Part shown: positions 7,655-16,211 of the stretch, in pieces
How the letters are laid out: each line of letters begins with the position of its first letter
How positions within the stretch are numbered: the first letter of the stretch is position 1
NCBI GenBank assembly: GCA_026986905.1
Contig: JALSNQ010000012.1
Span: 1-34,812, forward strand
From: Thermofilaceae archaeon
Lineage (GTDB): Archaea > Thermoproteota > Thermoprotei > Thermofilales > Thermofilaceae
Length of the DNA: 34,812 bases
Reading direction: 5' to 3'
The notes under the pieces: generated by a model
The model's database searches: none
Seen by the model: the letters and a program-made list of their open reading frames with translations, nothing else
What the model was told of the DNA's origin: nothing
Made by a program: the position numbers and the translations under genes

Positions 7655-10318
7655 TTAGCTCTTCTTAAAGGCCTTCGCAAGGGCTATGGCGGCGAGTATT
7701 ATGCCTATTATGCCGAGTATCATCGCGATGTTCACGTTGCCCTTGACGGCGTTGATCTCGCCCTCGAGCGTGCTCACCTTGCTGTTAAGCTGGGTGATGC
7801 CGTTCTCGAGGCTGCCCAGCTTGGCCTGCAGGCTGGACTGTATCTGCGCCACCTGGCCCTTGATGTAGGCCATCTGGCTGGTCACGGTGAAGGGCTGCTC
7901 CGCCTGGGACGGCACTATGGCCTCCTTGCTGACGGCGAGGACGAGCAGCTTGTAGCTGCCCGTGCCGAAGTTTATGGTCGTGCTGGCCGGGAGCTCTATC
8001 TTCCACTTGCCGTCCGCGACCGCCTTAGCCTCGCCCTTGGCGACTATCTGGCCCGCGCTGTCGAAGACCAGGTACTTGACGAACCACATCTTGTCCATCG
8101 GGTAGGGCTTGCCCTTGTAGGTCACGGAGAGGTCGAAGTCCGCCTTGAGGCCCGATATGACCACGTCAGGCGCCTTTATCGACACCTCCGGCACCATGGG
8201 CTCCACGAAGCCGGCGAAGCGGTCGGCCTTGTCGATGAACTGCCTGAATGCCTTTATGACCGCCTGGTGGGCGTTGTAGTCGACCTTGTCGAGGTAGAAG
8301 GGCCCGTCGCCTACCCAGAAGTGGCCGTGCGCCTTGAACCAGTTCTCAAGGTTCTGGTACCTCTGCTTCACCTCGTCGACGGTTATGTACTTGCCGAGGA
8401 AGCCCTTGAAGGGTATGTAGCCCTCGGCCTTGGCCTCGTCGAGCATCTGCTTGAGCACGGGTATGCTCGGGCCGCCTATGTAGTTCATCCACTCAACCTT
8501 CAGCTTGTCCGCCTTGTCGGCGCTGAAGGCGAGCTTGTGCTCCGCGTCAGCCTTTATGCCTATGGCCATCATCTCGAGCGGGTGCGCCGGGTAACCAGCG
8601 GCCCAGTCGGCTATGAACTCGGCCTCCAGGTTGATATAGTTGATGTAGTACTCGATTATCAGCGGGTGCACGCTGACTATCTTCCAAGCCACGAAGTTCT
8701 TCCTCCAGGACTGGAACGGGCCTACAGCAGCCTCGTCGTAAAGCCCGCTCTTCGGGTTGACCCTGGCGAAGGTGAGCGGGAAGCCGACGAGCCAGTCGGC
8801 GAGCGTCATCGTGGTGCCGTCGTGGAACTTGACCTTGCCTATGACGTCGCCGTAGTTTACGACGACCTTGACCTTGGCCTCGGTCACGTTGGCCTCGCCG
8901 GCGGTGATTATCTTGTCGTTAACTGGGTCGTATGCGTACCAGGCGTCGCTGGGCACGGTTATCTTGTCTACGAAGTTGAGGTCGAGCCAGTCGCTGCTCT
9001 TAGTTATGAGCGTAGAGTAGTTGCTGAGCACGTAGACTGTGGCGTGGAGCATCCTGTCGGGCACGGGGAGGCCGTTGTACGGGTTGGGCAGGGTCGCGAA
9101 GTCCCTAGTAGCCTGGTAAACGACGGTGTCGTATACCCAGTCGCTGCCCGCGACAGGGTTCCACGGGTCTACGAGAACCTCGCTGTTGCCGGCCTTAATG
9201 GTTCCGCCCACCTTGCCAGTGAACCTGATAGTCCTGCTCCACATGTTTGTGGCGAAGCCACCGCTGAGATCGCTGGCCACCTCTACGCCCTTCCTGAGTA
9301 GGAAGGGTGCCTTCTGGTTTACGAGCCATACCCTCACTGAGTCCTGAAGGGCCATGATGAGGGCTTTTGTCATGAGCTGGTTCCTCTCCTCTATGCTGTT
9401 GAACTTGTTCTCATAGAGCTTCTTGGCCACCTCGTAGAACTGGGGGCTCGGCTTGTAGGCCTGCCAGAGCGGCAGTGGTATGCCGAGCGGGGTGTAGAAG
9501 AAGGCAAAGTTGCCTGCGTCGTCCCTGCTGATGGCCGTCTGTATCCAGCCGCCGGTGTAGAGCGTCCACTTCCCGTCGGCCGGGTTGCCGAAGAGCCAGA
9601 GCGGGCTCGCCTGCCTGCTGGTCTTGTACATGCGGTCGACTGTGAAGCCGAGCTTCTCGAGCTGGCTGGCGATGTAGTCGCCTATCTCCTTCCTCTTGTC
9701 CTCCGTCCTGATGATGAAGTGGATCACCACGGGCTTGCCCTTGTAGTACCACTTACCGTTCTTGTACTCGGCGCCGAGCTTCATCATCTCCTTGAAGATT
9801 ATCTCCTTGCCCTTCTCGAAGTTGTACTTGTACTTTATCTCGAGGCTCTTTATGACGTCGATGAACCTAGCGTAGTCGACTGAGGCGTAGGTTATGGGGA
9901 CGTACATTGGGGCTGCGAGGCCCTGCATTATCTCATTAGCGATGTAGTTCCTGTCGATGATGTAGTTCATGGCCTCCCTTATCTTGGGGTCGAAGAACGG
10001 GTTGAACTCGCCGTTCTTGAAGACGGGGCCTACGGGGTTGAATGTTAGCTCGTAGTAGAGGCCGTAGGCGAACTTGTAGTTGATGTTGGGGTCGGCCTTT
10101 GCCTTCTGGAATATCTGCGGGTCGCTGACGTCTATGAAGTAGAGGTGCATGTCGCCTTTGCTGAGCATGTCGACCGCCTTCGCCCTGTCCTTCTCAGCGA
10201 AGAAGACTACCTCGTCCACCCATGGGCCGTTGGGCGCGTTGGGCTGCGCGAAGGCTAGTGGCGCCACGATTGACGCCACAAGTAGCGCTATCACTAGAAC
10301 TGCAAGCTTGGTTTTCAT
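7655..10318 (-). CDS. ABC importer solute-binding protein, family 5, apparently circularly permuted and C-terminally membrane-anchored (importer 1)
   Basis: An 887-aa secreted binding protein. The signal peptide is about residues 1-24 (cleavage near AFAQP). The mature chain begins with WVDEVVFFAEKDRA...LSKGDM (33-56), then FFDPKIREAMNYIIDR (108-123), IASQLEKLGF (216-225), YTGGWI (254-259) and SPQFYEVAKKLYEN...IEERNQLMTKAL (291-320). In DppA/OppA these are the middle and C-terminal parts. Only then come GGTIKAGN (371-378), DPWNPVAGSDWVYD (384-397), VKFHDGTTMTLADWL (496-510) and VGDGPFYL (669-676), the usual N-terminal half in order. The order is therefore a circular permutation. Residues about 710-813 form a beta (Ig-like) domain, about 815-860 a heptad-type coiled coil, and 864-882 a membrane helix with a KAFKKS tail. 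The ligand is unknown; peptides or oligosaccharides are both bound by this family. The TATA box at 10343-10352 gives a nearly leaderless start at 10318. Confidence 0.88.
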   Translation of the reverse strand: MKTKLAVLVIALLVASIVAPLAFAQPNAPNGPWVDEVVFFAEKDRAKAVDMLSKGDMHLYFIDVSDPQIFQKAKADPNINYKFAYGLYYELTFNPVGPVFKNGEFNPFFDPKIREAMNYIIDRNYIANEIMQGLAAPMYVPITYASVDYARFIDVIKSLEIKYKYNFEKGKEIIFKEMMKLGAEYKNGKWYYKGKPVVIHFIIRTEDKRKEIGDYIASQLEKLGFTVDRMYKTSRQASPLWLFGNPADGKWTLYTGGWIQTAISRDDAGNFAFFYTPLGIPLPLWQAYKPSPQFYEVAKKLYENKFNSIEERNQLMTKALIMALQDSVRVWLVNQKAPFLLRKGVEVASDLSGGFATNMWSRTIRFTGKVGGTIKAGNSEVLVDPWNPVAGSDWVYDTVVYQATRDFATLPNPYNGLPVPDRMLHATVYVLSNYSTLITKSSDWLDLNFVDKITVPSDAWYAYDPVNDKIITAGEANVTEAKVKVVVNYGDVIGKVKFHDGTTMTLADWLVGFPLTFARVNPKSGLYDEAAVGPFQSWRKNFVAWKIVSVHPLIIEYYINYINLEAEFIADWAAGYPAHPLEMMAIGIKADAEHKLAFSADKADKLKVEWMNYIGGPSIPVLKQMLDEAKAEGYIPFKGFLGKYITVDEVKQRYQNLENWFKAHGHFWVGDGPFYLDKVDYNAHQAVIKAFRQFIDKADRFAGFVEPMVPEVSIKAPDVVISGLKADFDLSVTYKGKPYPMDKMWFVKYLVFDSAGQIVAKGEAKAVADGKWKIELPASTTINFGTGSYKLLVLAVSKEAIVPSQAEQPFTVTSQMAYIKGQVAQIQSSLQAKLGSLENGITQLNSKVSTLEGEINAVKGNVNIAMILGIIGIILAAIALAKAFKKS

Positions 10319-10342
10319 ACAAGAGAAATGGATAGGCGACTG

Positions 10343-10352
10343 CTTTATATTT
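10343..10352 (-). promoter_or_regulatory. TATA box of the importer 1 operon
   Basis: The minus strand reads aaatataaag, centred about 29 nt before the ATG at 10318. This predicts transcription starting only a few bases before the start codon. It is the best-formed TATA box in the window, fitting a strongly expressed binding protein. Confidence 0.6.
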
Positions 10353-10490
10353 ATTATCTGGCGGCTTAGAGTGAAAATACTTTAACGGGCGGGCCGTGAG
10401 GCTACAACGTGTCCACCACAGTATATATGTAGCGGCTCCCCGAAACGGCACAGATAAATCCGCCGTCCAAGTAAGCTGCAATGATAAATC

Positions 10491-11900
10491 ATGAGGAAAA
10501 CGGGGGCACTAGCCCTGCTCGTCCTCCTCATAGCCCTGCAGGCCTCCTACACTTCTGGGGCCCCTCCCACCGCCAAGGGAAGGCTGCACGTCCTCGACGC
10601 GAAGAGGATTAGCGGTGTCATAGTTTTCGCGGGGTACATCGAGAGGGGCTACGTCGAGGTGCCCGTTGCAGGCTACATTAAGAGCGGCGAGGCGCGGGTA
10701 TATGTGCTAGGCCCCTATGGCGTCGCCACTAGGGTTAAGAGGATAAACGAGAGCCTCGCCGTGGCCGTGGGCTCCACGTGGAGACACGGCGGAATGGCCG
10801 CGGTGTACGCCCTCATAGGCCCGGGGCTCAGCCCACGCGTCTTCCTCGTCGCCGCCAGGGGGGCTGAGCTATACGGCGGCGATGCGATCCTGAAGAACGG
10901 CTCCCTCATAGTAGCCGCGACGCTTGTAAAGAGTTCGGCCGGCGTGAATACGAGCGCGGTGACCAGGGAGAGCGACTGCCTAGTAGCAAGCATCCGGGCG
11001 GGGCGAGTTGAGAGGGTAGAGGTGTTCGGTAGTAGGGAGTTCGACGACTACCCAAGCGTCCTCCTAGAAAACGGGGGGAGCCTCATAGTGGTGGGGGAGA
11101 CGTGGAGCCACGAGGTAGCGCAGAGCGCGGTGTTCGTGGTTAGGCTCGGAAGAGGGCTGAGACTGGAGTCCTCATGGGCATATGATACGTCGGGGGAGGA
11201 TACTGTGTCTGACGCTAAGATCGTCGGAGGAGGGGTGGTTGTCGCTGGCTCAACCGGTGGTGAAAAGTCGCAGGCGCTGATAGTCGTTGATAGGGGGGAT
11301 GAGTGGGAGGCGTATACCTCGGCGTTCACGGGCGACGGCCACGCCGACCGCATCTACGTGAGCGGGGGCCACGTGGTGTTTCTGGGCACTGGTGGCCTCG
11401 GGGAAAAGGCCTTGAAGTACATGTACTCTGCGAGCCTCAACGGAGGCTTTACGGTGTACTCATGTAAGGGCCACGTATTATTCCCGCTGGACGGAGGGGC
11501 TAGGCCTCTTTCCATAACGGGGGGCGGCGCTATAATAGACGGCGGGCGCGCCTTCTGCCTCTCCCAGAGCTGCGGCGAAAGCCTCGAGATAAAAGTACTG
11601 GACGCCTCAGGCTACTGGGCGAAGTATTGGAGGAGAGCCGCCGACGTCAGGAGAATCAACCCCCTCTTCGTGGAGAAAGAGCCCGTAGAGATATACGTGG
11701 AGGAGGCGGCGCCTCAGAGCTACCCCATCAGTGTCTCTAGCATCCCCGTGGCGTGGAGCAGCGGCGTCTACGAGGAAAAGGTCGACTGGGGGTATAGAGT
11801 CCAGGTGTTCCTGAACAGAAACCTCCCCGCCCTCATGGTGATAGTCCCCATGGCGCTGGCGGCGCTGGCCGTGTGGATAGCGGCTAGGAGGAGGGTCTAG
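10491..11900 (+). CDS. Secreted, C-terminally membrane-anchored beta-propeller-like protein
   Basis: A 469-aa protein of unknown function. Residues 1-24 form a signal peptide (LALLVLLIALQASYTSG), and about 446-464 a C-terminal membrane helix followed by ARRRV. The body is a succession of short hydrophobic beta strands separated by Gly/Asp turns, with recurring patterns such as NGSLIVAATL, NGGSLIVVGET, GGGVVVAGSTGG and SGGHVVFLGTGG at roughly 60-80 residue intervals. This suggests propeller blades like those of large archaeal surface proteins. Cysteines near the end (CLSQSCGE and two earlier) could form disulfides. It lies between the two importers on the opposite strand and is divergent from importer 1. 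It overlaps the convergent HD gene by 4 bp. A TATA-like tatatat at 10422-10428 is somewhat far upstream. The fold call is by pattern only. Confidence 0.75.
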   Translation: MRKTGALALLVLLIALQASYTSGAPPTAKGRLHVLDAKRISGVIVFAGYIERGYVEVPVAGYIKSGEARVYVLGPYGVATRVKRINESLAVAVGSTWRHGGMAAVYALIGPGLSPRVFLVAARGAELYGGDAILKNGSLIVAATLVKSSAGVNTSAVTRESDCLVASIRAGRVERVEVFGSREFDDYPSVLLENGGSLIVVGETWSHEVAQSAVFVVRLGRGLRLESSWAYDTSGEDTVSDAKIVGGGVVVAGSTGGEKSQALIVVDRGDEWEAYTSAFTGDGHADRIYVSGGHVVFLGTGGLGEKALKYMYSASLNGGFTVYSCKGHVLFPLDGGARPLSITGGGAIIDGGRAFCLSQSCGESLEIKVLDASGYWAKYWRRAADVRRINPLFVEKEPVEIYVEEAAPQSYPISVSSIPVAWSSGVYEEKVDWGYRVQVFLNRNLPALMVIVPMALAALAVWIAARRRV

Positions 11901-12457
11901 CCCTTCCTGTTAACTATCTTCTCGAGGAGCTCCTGGAGACCTAGGAGGCGAGCCAGGTTCTCGGCCGCGTCCCTAGTTGACTCGAGTATCTCCTCCACGC
12001 CGGGGTAGCCCGCGGCCAGGTAGCGGCGAGCCTGTAGGTACGTGGAGAGATAGTCGGCTAGCCTCGCGATCCGGGCCTCCACGGTTCGCGCATCCATCCA
12101 CTCCTTAACTACCTCCTCCCCGCCTAGGAGGCAGACGTCTCCGAGCGCCTTATTCTCCAGGAGGCGGCGCGCCGCGTAGCCCAGCTTCTCTGAGGAGTAT
12201 TTTGGCAGGTCGCCCGTGAGGCCCTCCAGGATGTCGTGGAAGAGTGCTAGAACCGCCGCCCTCTCAGAGCTTATAGCCGCGCCCCGCTTCTTCAACTCCT
12301 CGGCCAGGATGTATGCGAGTATCGCCGCCTCCCAGCTGTGCTCGGCTACGCTCTCCCCTATGGCTGGCGGCACGCCCCTCGCCATCCAGCCCGTCCTGAC
12401 CAGCTCTTTGCAGGCCGTGAGCAGGTCGTAGAGGTGTGTTTTATCCTCGCAGCTCAA
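11897..12457 (-). CDS. HD-domain phosphohydrolase, YfbR/HDDC2-like 5'-deoxynucleotidase family
   Basis: A 186-aa HD-superfamily protein with the order expected of 5'-deoxyribonucleotidases: TGWMARGV (about 17-24), then ESVAEHSWEAA with the first metal histidine, LALFHDILEGLTGDLP with the HD pair and the family's E..TGD..P continuation, and the last aspartate in RLADYLSTYLQA. Family members dephosphorylate deoxynucleoside 5'-monophosphates. The TTG start at 12457 is kept because the segment before the first ATG (residue 23) belongs to the conserved domain. It is divergent from the unknown gene at 12538 and overlaps the convergent gene before it by 4 bp. Substrate specificity is not visible. 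Confidence 0.82.
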   Translation of the reverse strand: MSCEDKTHLYDLLTACKELVRTGWMARGVPPAIGESVAEHSWEAAILAYILAEELKKRGAAISSERAAVLALFHDILEGLTGDLPKYSSEKLGYAARRLLENKALGDVCLLGGEEVVKEWMDARTVEARIARLADYLSTYLQARRYLAAGYPGVEEILESTRDAAENLARLLGLQELLEKIVNRKG

Positions 12458-12537
12458 GCCCGTGCCCCCTAGTATTAGGGAGTGAGTATGAATAAGTGTT
12501 CTGATACCATTTTCTACTTAGGTAGAACGCGTATTCC

Positions 12538-13248
12538 ATGTCCCGCGAGGTGTGTGTGGTGAAGGTTTTGGGCTCCCTCTATGGTAGACGCGATAAGGTT
12601 GAGAAATGGGCTAGGAGGAACGGGGCCAGGGTTCTCCTAGCCCCGCTGCGTCTCATAGAGTATGGATCCGAGCCCGGCGAGAGGCGTGGGCTCTTCGACG
12701 AGGCGGCGTTCTACGTGGAGAAGCCCGAGAACCTGGCCTTTACGGTTAGGAACGCGTTCTTGAAGAAAAAGGTCGTTGAAGCCGAGCCCTGGCTTGGCAC
12801 GATCCTCGAGGGGTCTGAGAGAAGCAACAAGGATCTTATAGGGCTTTACGCGAGGATGGTCAGCGAGGTTAGGCGCGAGCTTTCAGGCCTCTACATGGCG
12901 AAGGTGGAGCACGCGAGGGCCACGGCGAAGAGCATGGCCGCGCAGATGTTCTTCGGGGCTAGGCGCATAAACCCCGGCCTAGAGGAGGCCGCCGCTAGGG
13001 CCTCCGCGCTGGAATTCCTGCTAAGCCTCTTCGAGAAGGAGCTCGGGTTCTCGTCGGAGCCCAGCTACGTGTCGGAGGATGTGGAGAGGATATACATGCC
13101 CATAGCCGTCGTCGAGAGCGGCGGCGTGGTGATATACGAGCTTGTAGATAAGCCCCGCAAGAGCGGTGTGCTCAACGCACTTTACAGCAGGGATCCAGGA
13201 TATAGGAAGTGGATTAGAAAAAACGCTGGTTTGAACTCCTACGAGTAG
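12538..13248 (+). CDS. Unrecognised soluble archaeal protein
   Basis: A 236-aa protein I cannot place in a family. It has no signal peptide or membrane helix. It is rich in Arg, Lys and Glu, with an N-terminal short beta strand ([12 protein letters not shown]) and a long central helical region of about residues 95-170 ([13 protein letters not shown]...[18 protein letters not shown]). A beta hairpin follows ([17 protein letters not shown]) and the C-terminus is basic. A tattcc-ATG with no ribosome site and an AT-rich element about 25 nt upstream suggest a leaderless start. It overlaps the end of the convergent importer 2 ATPase gene by 10 bp. The composition is like its neighbours, so there is no sign of recent transfer. 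Confidence 0.65.
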   Translation: MSREVCVVKVLGSLYGRRDKVEKWARRNGARVLLAPLRLIEYGSEPGERRGLFDEAAFYVEKPENLAFTVRNAFLKKKVVEAEPWLGTILEGSERSNKDLIGLYARMVSEVRRELSGLYMAKVEHARATAKSMAAQMFFGARRINPGLEEAAARASALEFLLSLFEKELGFSSEPSYVSEDVERIYMPIAVVESGGVVIYELVDKPRKSGVLNALYSRDPGYRKWIRKNAGLNSYE

Positions 13249-14210
13249 AGGTGGCAGGCAACCCAGTGGTTCTTCTCAACCTCTATGAGAGGCGGCTCCT
13301 CCACCTTACACCTGTCCATGGCCTTGAAGCAGCGGGGAGCGAAGCGGCAGCCCGGCGGCGGGTTTATGGGGGAAGGCACCTCCCCCCTGAGTATTATCCT
13401 CTTCTTCATCCTCTTCGCCTCCACGTCGGGCTCCGGTATGGCGCTCAGCAGGGCCTGCGTGTACGGGTGGAGGGGCTTCTCGAAGAGCTCCTGCGCGTCG
13501 GCAAGCTCCACTATTTTGCCTAGGTACATGACGGCTATGCGGTCGCTCATGTACTTGACGGTCGCTATGTCGTGGCTTATGTAGAGGTATGTCAGGCCCA
13601 TCTCCCTCTGCAGGTCTTTGAGCATGTTGAGTATCTGCGCCTGGACTGAGACGTCGAGGGCGCTCGTGGGCTCGTCGAGTACGATGAACTCCGGCTGGAG
13701 CGCCAGGGCTCTGGCTATGGCTATGCGCTGCCTCTGGCCTCCGCTGAACTCGTGGGGGTAGCGGTAGAGGTGTTCTCTCTTAAGCCCCACCTTCTCTAGA
13801 AGGCCTACGACGTATTCCTCCGGGTTGTCGATGTCGAAGTACTTCCTGTGAACCTGGATTGGTTCATATACTATGTCGAAGACCATCATCCTCGGGTCCA
13901 GGGACGAGTACGGGTCCTGGAACACTATCTGGGCCCTCCTCCTAAACTCGAGGAGGTCGCCGCCCCTAAGCTTGAAGATGTCCTTTCCGTCGAAGAGCAC
14001 GGTTCCGGAGGTAGGCTTTATGAGGGCCAGCATTAGCCTGCCCAGCGTGGTCTTGCCACAGCCGGACTCACCCACCAGGCCTAGCGTCTCGCCCTTACTT
14101 ATGGTCAGGTTTACACCGTCGACTGCGTGCACGTAGCCAAGGGTTCTGAAGAGCTTCCTCACAGGGAACAGCTTCCTAAGATTCCTCGTCTCCACAAGCG
14201 GCTTACTCAT
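13239..14210 (-). CDS. Oligopeptide/dipeptide-type ABC importer ATPase (OppF/DppF-like), importer 2
   Basis: Last gene of importer 2. It has Walker [11 protein letters not shown]-loop [15 protein letters not shown], signature FSGGQRQR, Walker [15 protein letters not shown] and switch ISHDIATV. The C-terminal domain has [15 protein letters not shown] and VACHLYS, the four-cysteine pattern. The frame is open back to 14246, but the ATG at 14210 fits better. It overlaps the preceding stop as ATGAGTAA with ggtggtggag just before it, and the protein then begins [17 protein letters not shown] as in the family. It pairs with the OppD-like subunit encoded just upstream. Confidence 0.93.
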   Translation of the reverse strand: MSKPLVETRNLRKLFPVRKLFRTLGYVHAVDGVNLTISKGETLGLVGESGCGKTTLGRLMLALIKPTSGTVLFDGKDIFKLRGGDLLEFRRRAQIVFQDPYSSLDPRMMVFDIVYEPIQVHRKYFDIDNPEEYVVGLLEKVGLKREHLYRYPHEFSGGQRQRIAIARALALQPEFIVLDEPTSALDVSVQAQILNMLKDLQREMGLTYLYISHDIATVKYMSDRIAVMYLGKIVELADAQELFEKPLHPYTQALLSAIPEPDVEAKRMKKRIILRGEVPSPINPPPGCRFAPRCFKAMDRCKVEEPPLIEVEKNHWVACHLYS

Positions 14211-15201
14211 CTCCACCACCCACCTTGTCGTAGAGGTGGCAGGCAACCCAGTGCCCTGGCGCCACCTCCTTCATTACGGGCTTCTCCCTCCTGCAGATGG
14301 GCATGGCCTTGTCGCAGCGCGGGTGGAAGCGGCAGCCCGGCGGCGGGTAGATAAGGTTTGGCACGAAGCCGGGTATAGGCTTCAAGACCACGTCCTTCCC
14401 GGCGGTTATCCTGGGCACCGCGGCCAGTAGCCCCTTCACGTAGGGGTGTAGTGGGTTCTTGAAGAGCTCCTCGGTCGGCGCCAGCTCAACTATATTGCCC
14501 GCGTACATCACGGCCACGCGGTCGCACATCTCCGCCACTAGGCCTAGGTTGTGGGTTACGAGTATCAGCGTGAGGTTCCTCTCCTCCCTAAGCTTGTTGA
14601 GGAGATCCATAATCTGGGCCTGTATCGTGACGTCCACCGCCGTGGTCGGCTCGTCGGCTATGAGGAGCTCAGTCTCACCCGACAGGGCGGTCGCTATCAC
14701 CACACGCTGCTTCATCCCCCCGCTCAACTCGTGGGGGTAGGCCCTTGCACGCTCCTCGGGTTCGGGCATCATGACCTGCTTGAAAAGTTCAACCACTCTC
14801 CTCCAGGCATCCTTGAAGCTCCCGACTAGGCCGTGGTAGACCATCGGCTCAGCTACCTGGTAGCCGACCCTGTAGAGGGGGTCGAGGGCCGCGCTCGGCT
14901 CCTGCACGATGTAGGCTATCTTGTTCCCCCTGATCTTCCTCATCTCGCTCTCAGGCAGCTCTAGAAGGTTTACCCCGTTAAACCATATCTTTCCCCTAAC
15001 TATCTCCCCGGGAGGCGGTATTAGGCGCAGCACTGAGCGCATGGTCACAGACTTTCCGCAGCCCGTCTCCCCGACGAGGCCTAGGCATTCCCCGCGTCTC
15101 ACCTCCAGGTTTACGCCGTCGATAGCCTTCACTACCCCCGCATAGGTGTAGAAGTTTACGTAGAGGTCCTCTATCTTGAGGATTATATCATCGTTCACCA
15201 C
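14203..15201 (-). CDS. Oligopeptide/dipeptide-type ABC importer ATPase (OppD/DppD-like), importer 2
   Basis: A 332-aa nucleotide-binding subunit with Walker [10 protein letters not shown]-loop [14 protein letters not shown], signature LSGGMKQR, Walker [14 protein letters not shown] and switch VTHNLGLV (N replaces the more usual D after H). The C-terminal extension has [15 protein letters not shown] and VACHLYD. The GTG at 15201 overlaps the upstream TAG by one base and follows ggagggtgg; a second GTG one codon on is equally possible. Its terminal HWVACHLY codons are identical in DNA to those of its partner ATPase gene over about 24 nt, probably old duplication or conversion. Confidence 0.92.
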   Translation of the reverse strand: MVNDDIILKIEDLYVNFYTYAGVVKAIDGVNLEVRRGECLGLVGETGCGKSVTMRSVLRLIPPPGEIVRGKIWFNGVNLLELPESEMRKIRGNKIAYIVQEPSAALDPLYRVGYQVAEPMVYHGLVGSFKDAWRRVVELFKQVMMPEPEERARAYPHELSGGMKQRVVIATALSGETELLIADEPTTAVDVTIQAQIMDLLNKLREERNLTLILVTHNLGLVAEMCDRVAVMYAGNIVELAPTEELFKNPLHPYVKGLLAAVPRITAGKDVVLKPIPGFVPNLIYPPPGCRFHPRCDKAMPICRREKPVMKEVAPGHWVACHLYDKVGGGDE

Positions 15202-16211
15202 TACTCACCACCCTCCTTGCCGCTCTTACCCGACTTCTCCTTGAATTCGAGCTTCCTCCTATACTTGGGGTCGAACACGTCTCTAAGCCCGTCGCCCAGC
15301 AGGTTAAAGCCGAGGGCGATAAGGAACAGTATGAAGCCGGGTATCAGGGAATACCACCACTTCTCTGGGAGGTACTGTAGACCGTCGTAGACTAGCCTGC
15401 CCAGCTCCGGCGTCGGCGGCTGGGCGCCGAGCCCTATGAAGCTGAGGCCTGCGCCGAGTAGTATGACGCCCGCCATGTCAAGGGTCGCGAAGATTATGAG
15501 CGGAGTGAAGACGTGGGGCAGCACGTGCTTCAGGATTATCTTTATGTCCCTCATTCCCACTGCGCGGGCCGCCTCGACGAACTGGTTCTCCTTTATCGAG
15601 AGGGTCTGGCCCCGTATGAGGCGGACGTAGCCCGGCCACCATACCACTATCATCGCGATCATCGCGCTCTGGAGCCCGGCTCCCAGGCTGGCCGCCAGCG
15701 CCATCGCGAGCACGAGCGCCGGGAAGGCCAGGAACATGTCTGTGACCCTGGATATCAGCTCGTCCACCGCGCCGCCGTAGTAGCCCGCTATGAGGCCCAG
15801 AACAACCCCTATGGGTATGCCGGCCGCGAGCACGACGACGGAGTAGGAGAGGGATATCTGGGTGCCCAGGAGCACTCTTGCGAAGAGGTCCCTACCGTAC
15901 TCGTCGGTGCCGAACCAGTGCTTCCAGGAGGGGGGCTGGAGCACGTCGTAGGAGTACTGGAACGCGTTGAAGCTGGGCATCGAGGACACGACCGCCTGGT
16001 GGTAAAGGAAGGCGACGAAGGCCTTTATGCCGTCTAGAAGCAGTGGGCCGAGTACCCCGATTATAACGAAGACGACCACCATTATTAGCCCTGCAACGGA
16101 GACGGCGGAGCGCCGGAAGGCGTAGAGCATGAGGCCGTACTCCTTTATCTTGGACTCGTTCCTTGTGCGCCACTTCTGGTAGCGCTCCCCTATGAAGGAC
16201 GGCAGCCTCAT
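15201..16211 (-). CDS. DppC/OppC-like ABC permease, importer 2
   Basis: A 336-aa permease of normal family length. The N-terminal cytoplasmic segment is basic (about 1-30). Helix 1 is VAGLIMVVVFVIIGVLGPLL, and the diagnostic motif is FGTDEYGRDLFARVLLGTQISL. Five more helices follow, with coupling motif FVEAARAVGMRDIKIILKHVLP and the DppC signature GLSFIGLGAQPPTPELGRLV. The tail is highly charged (EFKEKSGKSGKEGGE). The start is an ATGA overlap with the stop of the DppB-like gene, so the two permeases are translationally coupled. It differs from the importer 1 homologue in lacking that protein's roughly 200-residue insertion. Confidence 0.94.
   Translation of the reverse strand: MRLPSFIGERYQKWRTRNESKIKEYGLMLYAFRRSAVSVAGLIMVVVFVIIGVLGPLLLDGIKAFVAFLYHQAVVSSMPSFNAFQYSYDVLQPPSWKHWFGTDEYGRDLFARVLLGTQISLSYSVVVLAAGIPIGVVLGLIAGYYGGAVDELISRVTDMFLAFPALVLAMALAASLGAGLQSAMIAMIVVWWPGYVRLIRGQTLSIKENQFVEAARAVGMRDIKIILKHVLPHVFTPLIIFATLDMAGVILLGAGLSFIGLGAQPPTPELGRLVYDGLQYLPEKWWYSLIPGFILFLIALGFNLLGDGLRDVFDPKYRRKLEFKEKSGKSGKEGGE

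Noticed and set aside
7655-10318. Binding protein 1 as a fusion of two separate binding proteins
   Set aside because: Each family motif occurs only once and the two halves complement each other, so permutation fits better than fusion.
13247-14258. A 24-bp identical stretch at the ends of the two importer 2 ATPase genes
   Set aside because: It encodes the shared HWVACHLY end of paralogous proteins; identity at DNA level is notable but explained by paralogy or gene conversion.
3172-14350. A repeated segment of about 17 bp (gcagcccggcggcggg) at four places
   Set aside because: It is the conserved codons of PPPGCRF in the four importer ATPase genes, not a repeat element.
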